From assembly GCA_011049095.1 (NCBI GenBank), contig DSDE01000046.1, positions 1 through 5,633 of the forward strand: a stretch of 5,633 nt of DNA. Direction: 5' to 3'. The notes beneath the pieces are model-generated. The model did no database searches. It worked only from the letters and a program-made list of their open reading frames with translations, and had not been told where the DNA came from. Shown here in pieces: positions 1 to 5,633 of the stretch. Both the position numbers and the translations under genes were made by a program. Origin of the DNA: Fidelibacterota bacterium. GTDB taxonomy: Bacteria > Fidelibacterota > Fidelibacteria > Fidelibacterales > DSDE01. The first letter of the stretch is position 1. Each line of letters begins with the position of its first letter.

Positions 1-1
1 A

Positions 2-1561
2 CTGGACAGTCTGGTTTATCTGGCGCCCGATTCGGCGGCGGCGCTTGCCGGGGAATTGCTCCAAGCCCTTCCAGCTTCTGATAATGACTCAATCCTCACG
101 CGGCTCTATTACTATTCCGGAATGGCCAATTATTACGGTGGAAACTGCATCGTGGCGGCCTATTTTTTTGAAGAGGGACTCAAGACAGAATTCGCAAGAG
201 AAAACCAGGCATTTCGCAGCCGTCTTGCCAATAACTCTGGTATCTGTTACGAACTCAATGGCGATTTTCAGCGGGCAATACTTGCTTATGAAAATTCCCT
301 GCAGATTGACCTGAGCCGAAATGATAGCCTGGGCGCCATGCAGACCATGATTAATCTGGGTCAGCTCTATACTGCCGCCAATCATCCCAAGGAAGCGCTG
401 GATTATCTGCAAAGCGCCGAAAAATGGTTTACACAGCATCCCCAGCGCCACGAGATTGCCTTTGTCAGGCAAAATCTTGCCAATTTGGCAGCCAATGAAG
501 GCCGCTATGGCGATGCAGAAAAACTGATGAAACTGGCGCTGGCCGATTTTCAAAAGTATGAGAATATCTACGGCTACATCAATCAACTGAATAATCTGGC
601 AGAGCTTTACATTCGCCAAAATCGGCTTGATTCGGCGAAAGCAGCTATTAAAGAAGCCTATCAAACGGCAGACGAATATCAATACCTGGCCCTATTGGCC
701 AAAAACCTCATCAAATCGGGCTACATTTCCTTTTTGGAAGGCGATGAGCAGATGGCTGAAAATCAATACGAAAAAGCTGATTCACTGCTTGCATTGATGG
801 AACTCCATTCCGAAAGGCAATACCTTGTAGAAAGGCGTATGGAGCTCTATTCTCAAAAGATGGGCGACGAAGAGATACTCCGGAATTTTTATCTCTATAA
901 ATCGCTGCGGGACACGCTTTTTAAAAGTGTTACCAATGAGATGCTCATCGAGAAAAATATTCGTTATCAGACCGAAAAGATGAAGGAAAATCTATTACGT
1001 CAGGAACTGGAACTTAGTTCGCAAAAACAACAGCTTCAGATTGCCGCCATCGCACTGGTGATTATCATCGCCATCAGCATCTGGCTCTTGATGACGTTGA
1101 CCCGTTTGTCGCAAAGTTACCGCAGCCTTCTCAAAAAGAACCGTGAATATTCCGAGCTGACGCGACGCCTGAAAAATGAAAGCCGCATCGAAGCCGATAA
1201 CCCGCAAATTCAGCGCCGCTGGGAAAATATCCGTCGCTTTATCGAAGAGCAGGAGGCCTATCTCGATTCAGGATTGAATCTGAAAAAGCTGGCACAGGAA
1301 CTGAACAGCAACACTAAATACATTTCGCAGGATATTCAGGCTTTCAGCGGAATGCCCTTTCTCAAATATATCACCACGCTCAGAGTTGAAAAGGCCAAAG
1401 AACTCCTGCAGGACGAAAATTTCTCCCAATATTCCCTGGACAGTCTGGGAAAAATGAGCGGCTTTGGCTCCAGCTCAAGCTTCTATCAAGTCTTTAAAGA
1501 TTCCACCGGGTTTACGCCGCAACAATACCGGCAGCTTTCCAAAAATCATAGTATTAATTGA
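2..1561 (+). CDS. Membrane-anchored TPR / AraC-family transcriptional regulator (5' partial)
   Basis: The frame is open from the left edge, so the gene starts upstream; the TTG at 56 is internal, because in-frame helical sequence precedes it. Counting codons from base 2, 519 residues are visible. Residues about 36-262 form at least five TPR-like helical pairs, roughly at 75-104, 114-143, 156-185, 194-223 and 234-262 (examples: GDFQRAILAYENSL, GRYGDAEKLMKLAL, NRLDSAKAAIKEAY). A charged coiled coil follows (about 313-346), then one hydrophobic helix at about 347-366 (IAAIALVIIIAISIWLL) and a short cytoplasmic linker. The C-terminal 100 residues are an AraC/XylS double helix-turn-helix. The first HTH lies near LKKLAQELNSNTKYISQDI, the RVEKAKELL helix joins the two, and the second carries the signature GFGSSSSFYQVFK..TGFTPQQYR. 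In this architecture, known in FCB bacteria, the TPRs are expected in the periplasm and the HTH in the cytoplasm. No kinase or receiver domain lies in the visible part. Ligand and targets are unknown. The secreted-protein gene 216 bp downstream is only a candidate target. Confidence 0.9.
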   Translation: MDSLVYLAPDSAAALAGELLQALPASDNDSILTRLYYYSGMANYYGGNCIVAAYFFEEGLKTEFARENQAFRSRLANNSGICYELNGDFQRAILAYENSLQIDLSRNDSLGAMQTMINLGQLYTAANHPKEALDYLQSAEKWFTQHPQRHEIAFVRQNLANLAANEGRYGDAEKLMKLALADFQKYENIYGYINQLNNLAELYIRQNRLDSAKAAIKEAYQTADEYQYLALLAKNLIKSGYISFLEGDEQMAENQYEKADSLLALMELHSERQYLVERRMELYSQKMGDEEILRNFYLYKSLRDTLFKSVTNEMLIEKNIRYQTEKMKENLLRQELELSSQKQQLQIAAIALVIIIAISIWLLMTLTRLSQSYRSLLKKNREYSELTRRLKNESRIEADNPQIQRRWENIRRFIEEQEAYLDSGLNLKKLAQELNSNTKYISQDIQAFSGMPFLKYITTLRVEKAKELLQDENFSQYSLDSLGKMSGFGSSSSFYQVFKDSTGFTPQQYRQLSKNHSIN

Positions 1562-1664
1562 AGTCTTACGATTTTTTTCGGATTTCTTTGGATTGCTGAG
1601 CTTTTCTCCAATCTGGATAACTATTCTGCTTTTCGGATAAATATGCAAGAGCATGCAATAACGT

Positions 1665-1676
1665 TTTATTAATAAA
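1665..1676. promoter_or_regulatory. 12-bp perfect palindrome TTTATTAATAAA, possible operator
   Basis: TTTATTAATAAA is self-complementary over all 12 bases and lies 102 bp before the downstream ATG. Its inner 9-mer ATTAATAAA (1668-1676) recurs at 1716-1724, 48 bp later, beside the -10-like TAAAAT. A palindrome with a repeated half could be a protein-binding site, but AT-rich DNA makes such matches fairly likely by chance. AraC-family proteins more often use direct repeats, so the two 9-mers fit that family slightly better than the palindrome does. Function is not shown. Confidence 0.2.
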
Positions 1677-1756
1677 TTTCCTTCAATGAAAAGCAAATTA
1701 TTCCAAAGCAAAATGATTAATAAAATATATTGTCTCTTGAATATCAGAAGAAAGAC

Positions 1757-1773
1757 AGGGAGAAAACAAAGGA
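1757..1773 (+). promoter_or_regulatory. Ribosome-binding-site candidates for the large secreted protein
   Basis: Two purine-rich stretches precede the ATG at 1778: AGGGAG at 1757-1762 (15-nt gap) and AAAGGA at 1768-1773 (4-nt gap). Neither has ideal spacing, and many FCB bacteria rely little on Shine-Dalgarno pairing. The ATG at 1778 is chosen because a signal peptide begins exactly there. An in-frame TAATAA stop pair at 1718-1723 rules out most upstream starts, and the TTG at 1730 would push the signal peptide inward. Confidence 0.4.
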
Positions 1774-1777
1774 TAAG

Positions 1778-4700
1778 ATGAAGTGGATTTTTGCAGTGCT
1801 TTTGTTTAGCAGTGGACTGCTTATGGGTGCGCTCAATGAATCAGCGGTGGACTTTGACGGGACAAATGATTATGTGAGCATTCCCGATAATGCCGCTTAC
1901 GATGTGTCAGCAGTGACCATTGAGATGTGGGCAAAATGGGCAGGCACCGGCACCCAGTTTCTCATTGGAAAAAATTTTGAAGAGCTGGAAATCCATACCC
2001 ACGGCGATGAAACAACCGGACGGCTGCGATTTATTCCCGCAACAACGGTTTGGCTGGATACAGAAGAAGGGACCTTCCTGCCGGGCGCCTGGCATCATAT
2101 TGCTATGATTTATGATCCGTCTCAGAGCCTGGCAAAATGCTATATTGACGGCGAAGAGAAAACATTGAGCAATGCCGGTTCAAATCCCCTGAGCACCGCC
2201 ATACCAAGTTCTGCTGTTAATCTCTATCTGGGAAAACGCTCCTCAAATCAGTACTATTTCAATGGTCTCATCAGCGATGTCCGCATCTGGAATGATGTTC
2301 GCACTCAAACGGAAATCTATGACAATATGTCGGCGGACCTCACCGGCTCAGAGGCGGGACTCATCGCCTTTTTCCCCCTGGATGAAAATAGCGGAAGCAC
2401 CGTCAATGATGGCTCAGCCACCAATAATGACGGCAGCATCAGCGGAGCAGTTTGGACCAGCTTCGGCACCTTGGAATTCAGCGGCGGCTCAGGAACAAGC
2501 AGTTCACCATGGCAAATCCGCACGGCGCAAAACCTGAGCAATCTCCGCAATTACCTTGGCAGCGGAAACAGTGGCAAATATTTCAAAATGATGAACGATA
2601 TTGATCTGACAGACTATCTCAGCGAAGGAGGCGCCGGATATGCCGCCTGGAGTACTGCAGGCTGGCTGCCTATTGGAGACAATACGAATAACTTCTATGG
2701 GAAATTTGAGGGTAATCATCTGACCATCAGCAATCTGAGTATTAACAGAACAACGATGTTTCAAGGGCTTTTTGGTAAAATAAACGGCGCAACTATTCTG
2801 AATCTCAACGTCAGCAGCGCTAACTTTGCTAATTGTGGCTGGCATTCCGGCATACTTTGCGGAACTGCAACTAACGCTCTCATTCGGAATTGTCATTTCA
2901 GCGGCACAATGAATACGAGCAAATCATTAACAGGAGGAATATGTGGCGTGTTAGATGGGGTAACGCTTGAAAGCAGTTCATATACCGGAACAATTACATC
3001 AACAAATGGTCATATAGGCGGGATTTGCGGTGAGTCTGTAAATTCATCTATCAAAAATAATTTTGCAAATGTCAATATAAGCGGAATTTTTGATATCGGG
3101 GGTTTGATTGGTTCTTTTTCAAACGGTAATCAAGTTGATCAATGCTATTCTGTCGGTACCATTGAGGGTACATCATCTATTGGAGGATTCATTGGTGCCA
3201 GTAGAGAAACTACAGATCTGTCAACTGTCAGCAATAGTTTCAGCCGGGTCAATATCACACTGAAAAGTGGTGGCACAAGCTCCTCTGCCGCAGCTTTTTG
3301 TGGACAATTAAATCCAGGAGATAACAGAACATTTACGGATTGTTACGCTACAGGCTGGATTAAATTAACCAGCGCAAGTCCTGAGCTTCAAACAAACAAT
3401 GGTTTCATCAATTTATTAGGTGAATACGCTGGAATTATTATATCAAATTGTTATTGGGATGCAGAAAGCTCAGGGTCCAGCGGCCCGGGAGCCCTTACGA
3501 CAGCGCCAATAGCACAAAACAGCGCCCAGATGAAAAAGAGCATCAGCTTTCTCAATGCCGGCTGGGATTTTGAAGGGGAGACGAGCAATGGCGAAGATGA
3601 TATCTGGGGAATGAACCCCGATGTCAATGATGGCTTTCCTTTTCTGATGTGGACCGGCGAGACGCACAATCCGCCGGCTGATTTTTCAGGCGGCAGCGGC
3701 ACGGAACTTAGTCCCTGGCAAATCAGTTCTGCCGAAGACCTGAACACGCTGCATCATTATTGCGGGAACACACACAGCGATAAATATTTTATCCTGACTC
3801 AGGATATTGATTTGAGCGCTTACCTTCAATCCGGCGGTGCAGGCTATGCCGTATGGATAAACTCCGGCTGGGAGCCCGTCGGTACCTCGGCTTCTCCTTT
3901 TTATGCCCATTTTGACGGTAATGAAAAGAGCATTAGCGGACTCAGTATCAGCCGTGGTACAACAAGTGATGTGGGACTTTTTGGCGCCGTGGACGGTTCT
4001 GCTATCTCGGATTTAAGCATTTCCGGCACGACTATCAGCGGAAAAATTAACGTTGGTGTTTTGGCAGGAAATATTCTCAATGGCAGTGCCATCAGCAATT
4101 GCAGTGCAGATGCTGATCTAAGTGGAGAAATACAGGTAGGGGGGCTGGCCGGAAACATCAGCAATAGCAGTATCAGCTCCAGTTTTGCCTTAGGCGACGT
4201 TTCAGCTTTTGACAGAAGCGGTGGATTCTGCGGATATTCTATGGCTTCCACAATCAGCAATTGCTACAGCCGTGGCAATGTGACCCGTCCCGTCAATGAA
4301 AGCGGCATATTTATTGGGGGATTCCTGGGCTTCAGTGACGAAAATACCTCGGTCTCCAACTGCTACTCCACAGGTTCGGTGATTTTTATCGGTGAAAGTC
4401 CCGAGATTCGGACAAATTTGGGTTTCAATAGCGTGAATCAAGGTACTTTCTCCAATTGTTTCTGGGATACTGAAAGAAGCGGTGCCTCCACCAACCCCAC
4501 AACGACAGGCGTCACCGGCAAGACCACAGCCCAGTTGAATACACAGAGCACTTTTACGGATGCCGGCTGGGATTACAGCAGCGTCTGGAAGCAAAGTCCT
4601 TTTATCAACAGCTATTACCCGGCCTTTCAACGTCAGGAATCCGGCGCTGCGGGTTCCGGCACAGCAGGCGATCCATACCTGATTGACAGCTACGACGACC

Positions 4701-5633
4701 TGGTAACTATAGCAGATGTGGCCGTTATCTGGGATGAATATTTTAAACAGGTGGCTGATATCAGCTTTCCCACACCTGCCACGGAATCTTTCTCTCCCAT
4801 CGGCAACAGCAGTACGGCATTCAGCGGACAATACAACGGCCAAAATTACAGCATCAGCAATCTGAGCATTGATAATTCCACGCTGGATTATGCCGGACTT
4901 TTCGGCTATGTAAATGGCGGCACCCTTGCCAATATCACCCTGGCCAATGTGAGTATTTCTGCTGATGAATATGCAGCAGCGCTTTGCGGTTCGGCTGTCA
5001 ATGCCACCATTAGTGGCTGCGGCGTGTCCAGCGGGGAACTGAGCGGTTCGGCAATACCATTAGTCATAGCAGGAAGCTTCAGCAATTCCGACATCAGCAA
5101 TTCTTATTACAATTTCCAGGCGGTGACGCTGAATGACAGTATATTATTAAAAATGGGCGCGCTCTATAGTGACCAATACAATGCCTGGCTCAGTGCATCC
5201 AAGAATATCGCCATCGGCAGCCATTATACAAAAGACGGCAGCAACCGCTACGAAATCACCAACGCCACCGGAATGAAAAATATCCTCTTCTGGAGTCTCA
5301 CCGATGATTACAGCTTTATCCTGAAAAATGACATAGACCTTGCCGGAATGAGCAATTTTCATATTCCGTGGTTTGCAGCGACCTTTGACGGCAACTATAA
5401 AAAGCTCAGCCACATCAGCATCAATTATCCCATCGTGACCAATGTGGGATTTTTCGCTGAAAATGCCGGCGGCACAATTCAAAATCTTACTTTGGAAAGT
5501 GTCAGCATTGCCGGATACGAAAATGTAGGCGCCCTGGCAGGAAAAAACCACGGCACAATCAGCAATTGTTCTATCAGTGGCAGCATTGCCGGCTATTTGG
5601 TTACCGGCGGGCTTGTGGGACTCAATGAAGGGG
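1778..5633 (+). CDS. Large secreted LamG-domain and GLUG-repeat surface protein (3' partial)
   Basis: I translated this frame line by line and found 1285 codons without a stop; it continues past the right edge. Residues 1-18 form a signal peptide (MKWIFAVLLFSSGLLMGA), with cleavage probably near residue 18. Residues about 22-190 are a LamG/concanavalin-A-like domain. From about 234 on, tandem modules rich in GLUG motifs follow, starting near residues 234, 636, 954 and, less clearly, 1157. Each is expected to fold as a right-handed parallel beta-solenoid. The GLUG motif family is known from bacterial adhesins and other surface proteins, so adhesion or glycan binding at the cell surface is likely. 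No catalytic site was recognised. Composition is very rich in Ser, Asn, Gly, Ile and Thr and poor in Lys and Arg. Whether the C-terminus carries a type IX sorting domain or another anchor cannot be seen. Codon use and GC change in the middle of the first module (about 2880-3475). Confidence 0.92.
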   Translation, partial: MKWIFAVLLFSSGLLMGALNESAVDFDGTNDYVSIPDNAAYDVSAVTIEMWAKWAGTGTQFLIGKNFEELEIHTHGDETTGRLRFIPATTVWLDTEEGTFLPGAWHHIAMIYDPSQSLAKCYIDGEEKTLSNAGSNPLSTAIPSSAVNLYLGKRSSNQYYFNGLISDVRIWNDVRTQTEIYDNMSADLTGSEAGLIAFFPLDENSGSTVNDGSATNNDGSISGAVWTSFGTLEFSGGSGTSSSPWQIRTAQNLSNLRNYLGSGNSGKYFKMMNDIDLTDYLSEGGAGYAAWSTAGWLPIGDNTNNFYGKFEGNHLTISNLSINRTTMFQGLFGKINGATILNLNVSSANFANCGWHSGILCGTATNALIRNCHFSGTMNTSKSLTGGICGVLDGVTLESSSYTGTITSTNGHIGGICGESVNSSIKNNFANVNISGIFDIGGLIGSFSNGNQVDQCYSVGTIEGTSSIGGFIGASRETTDLSTVSNSFSRVNITLKSGGTSSSAAAFCGQLNPGDNRTFTDCYATGWIKLTSASPELQTNNGFINLLGEYAGIIISNCYWDAESSGSSGPGALTTAPIAQNSAQMKKSISFLNAGWDFEGETSNGEDDIWGMNPDVNDGFPFLMWTGETHNPPADFSGGSGTELSPWQISSAEDLNTLHHYCGNTHSDKYFILTQDIDLSAYLQSGGAGYAVWINSGWEPVGTSASPFYAHFDGNEKSISGLSISRGTTSDVGLFGAVDGSAISDLSISGTTISGKINVGVLAGNILNGSAISNCSADADLSGEIQVGGLAGNISNSSISSSFALGDVSAFDRSGGFCGYSMASTISNCYSRGNVTRPVNESGIFIGGFLGFSDENTSVSNCYSTGSVIFIGESPEIRTNLGFNSVNQGTFSNCFWDTERSGASTNPTTTGVTGKTTAQLNTQSTFTDAGWDYSSVWKQSPFINSYYPAFQRQESGAAGSGTAGDPYLIDSYDDLVTIADVAVIWDEYFKQVADISFPTPATESFSPIGNSSTAFSGQYNGQNYSISNLSIDNSTLDYAGLFGYVNGGTLANITLANVSISADEYAAALCGSAVNATISGCGVSSGELSGSAIPLVIAGSFSNSDISNSYYNFQAVTLNDSILLKMGALYSDQYNAWLSASKNIAIGSHYTKDGSNRYEITNATGMKNILFWSLTDDYSFILKNDIDLAGMSNFHIPWFAATFDGNYKKLSHISINYPIVTNVGFFAENAGGTIQNLTLESVSIAGYENVGALAGKNHGTISNCSISGSIAGYLVTGGLVGLNEG
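1841..2461 (+). other. LamG / concanavalin-A-like lectin-type domain (within the large secreted protein)
   Basis: Residues about 22-228 match the LamG-type jelly-roll pattern. An opening strand 'A.DFDGTNDYVSIPD' is followed by 'VTIEMWAKW', then 'LPGAWHHIAMIYD' and 'CYIDGEE', then 'LYLGKR..N.YYFNGLISDVRIWNDVRT'. A closing strand 'GLIAFFPLDE..GSTVNDGSATNNDGSISGAVWT' completes it. The order and spacing are those of the family, which binds carbohydrate or protein ligands in many secreted bacterial proteins. The domain sits right after the signal peptide, so it would form the N-terminal tip of the mature protein. Its ligand cannot be told from sequence. Confidence 0.85.
2477..3682 (+). repeat. GLUG-type beta-solenoid module 1 (residues about 234-635)
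   Basis: The header is FSGGSGTSSSPWQIRTAQNL, followed by YFKMMNDIDL (residues 268-277), GWLPIG (295-300), the F-x-G-N turn (310-313), ISNLSI (317-322) and GLFG (330-333). Rungs of the type GG-x-[CI]-G then alternate with short strands: GGICG near 386-390 and again near 414-418, GGLIG, and GGFIG. The module closes with SNCYWDAESSG (556-566) and a cap ending NAGWDFEG and GFPFLMW. At 402 residues it is the longest module here. Its middle part is AT-rich and differs in codon use from the rest of the gene. Confidence 0.8.
3683..4639 (+). repeat. GLUG-type beta-solenoid module 2 (residues about 636-954)
   Basis: The header FSGGSGTELSPWQISSAEDL closely matches that of module 1, as do YFILTQDIDLSAYL..GGAGYA.W...GW.P(V)G, the FDGN turn, and VGLFG (732-736). 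Typical GLUG rungs follow: VGVLAGN (759-765), VGGLAGNIS (787-795), GGFCGYS and GGFLGFS. The strands between them end in SNC or NCYS. The cap is SNCFWDTERSG (892-902), then TTTGVTGKTTAQL, then DAGWDYSSVW. The clear match to module 1 in header, core and cap shows that the two arose by internal duplication. Confidence 0.82.
4640..5245 (+). repeat. GLUG-type beta-solenoid module 3 (residues about 955-1156)
   Basis: The header SGAAGSGTAGDPYLIDSYDDL aligns with earlier headers, as do YFKQVADISF, FSPIGNSSTAFSGQYNG, YSISNLSID and YAGLFGYVNG. Fewer GLUG rungs follow than in modules 1 and 2, and the NCYWD cap is missing. In its place comes a different segment with GALYSDQYNAWLSASKNIAI (residues 1127-1146), leading into module 4. 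The module is about 200 residues, so it is either a shortened form or a different subtype. Confidence 0.75.
5246..5633 (+). repeat. Divergent solenoid module 4 (residues about 1157-1285, cut by the window edge)
   Basis: This stretch lacks the GSGT..PWQI header and begins YEITNATGMKNILFW. It keeps YSFILKNDIDLAGM (DIDL at 1185-1188), then the IPWFAATFDGN turn, LSHISI, VGFFAENAGG and IQNLTLESVSI. Standard GLUG rungs follow: VGALAGKNHGTISNC (1250-1264) and TGGLVGLNEG (1276-1285), the last residues in the window. The shared order with modules 1-3 makes it a repeat of the same family, with a changed front end. Confidence 0.7.

Larger units (their letters stand above)
1562..1777. other. AT-rich intergenic region, probably carrying the downstream promoter
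   Basis: This 216-bp gap lies between the regulator stop and the ATG of the large secreted protein. By hand count GC falls from about 35% (1561-1620) to about 28% (1621-1680) and 23% (1681-1740), well below the flanking genes, as expected of a promoter region. I found no convincing small gene. A seven-T run at 1572-1578 follows the stop codon and could help end transcription, but the hairpin before it is weak. A TAAAAT at 1721-1726 is -10-like, without a good -35 at the right distance. The size of the gap and its AT content favour separate transcription over a tight operon. Confidence 0.6.

Noticed and set aside
89..682. 197-codon antisense reading frame opposite the TPR region
   Set aside because: The plus frame there encodes recognisable TPRs. 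The antisense product is Cys/Ile/Phe-rich without a domain and has no visible ribosome-binding site.
1541..1578. Possible intrinsic terminator: AAAAATC at 1541-1547 pairing with GATTTTT at 1570-1576, ending in a T run
   Set aside because: The stem is only about 7 bp, nearly all A-T, overlaps the end of the coding sequence and has a 22-nt loop, so it would be too unstable. The T run at 1572-1578 remains suggestive only.
1642..1657. ATGCAAGAGCATGCA as a hairpin or operator
   Set aside because: Only a 4-bp stem (ATGC/GCAT) and the short palindrome GCATGC are present, which is within chance for this length.
2880..3475. Insertion of a mobile element as the cause of the AT-rich island
   Set aside because: The plus frame stays open and keeps encoding GLUG-like rungs. 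There are no terminal inverted repeats, target duplications or transposase sequence.
4202..4843. 213-codon antisense reading frame on the minus strand
   Set aside because: It lies wholly opposite the large secreted protein, whose plus frame has a clear signal peptide and domain repeats. Its translation shows no recognisable domain; repetitive codon use on the plus strand favours such open antisense frames.
5147..5551. 134-codon antisense reading frame opposite modules 3-4
   Set aside because: It is a mirror of a repeat-rich coding sequence and has no independent evidence.

Overview
The window holds two same-strand protein-coding genes, both cut by the window edges, separated by a 216-bp AT-rich gap. 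No RNA genes, CRISPR arrays, insertion sequences or attachment sites were seen. The protein types suggest a Gram-negative bacterium of the Fibrobacterota-Chlorobiota-Bacteroidota (FCB) superphylum or a related candidate phylum such as Cloacimonadota. The reasons are a membrane-anchored TPR-AraC regulator and a large secreted LamG plus GLUG-repeat protein, both common there. Coding DNA is about 45-57% GC and the intergenic gap about 25-35% by hand count. This placement is an inference; no marker gene is present.

Positions 1-1561 hold the 3' part of a regulator. It has a TPR solenoid, a coiled coil, one transmembrane helix, a second short coiled coil and a C-terminal AraC-type DNA-binding domain. 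Its true start lies upstream of the window. Positions 1562-1777 are an AT-rich gap with a 12-bp palindrome, a repeated 9-mer and only weak terminator and promoter candidates.

Positions 1778-5633 are one uninterrupted reading frame of 1285 visible codons that runs off the right edge. It encodes a signal peptide, a LamG/concanavalin-A-like domain and at least three, probably four, tandem beta-solenoid modules rich in GLUG motifs. A typical module opens with a 'GSGT..sPWQI..A.dL' header and a 'yF.L..DIDL' strand, then an F-x-G-x-x-x-G step and an 'ISNLSI..vGLFG' step. It continues with repeated GG-[LFI]-x-G / ISNC[YS] rungs. The first two modules end in an 'NC[YF]WD.E.SG ... AGWD' cap.

The regulator could sense a periplasmic signal through its TPRs and act on DNA near the membrane. 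The surface-type protein downstream is one plausible target, but only proximity suggests this. The most notable internal structure is an AT-rich, differently coded island (about 2880-3475) inside the first module, which looks like a recombined or exchanged part of a repeat protein. Nothing here amounts to a demonstrated new system.
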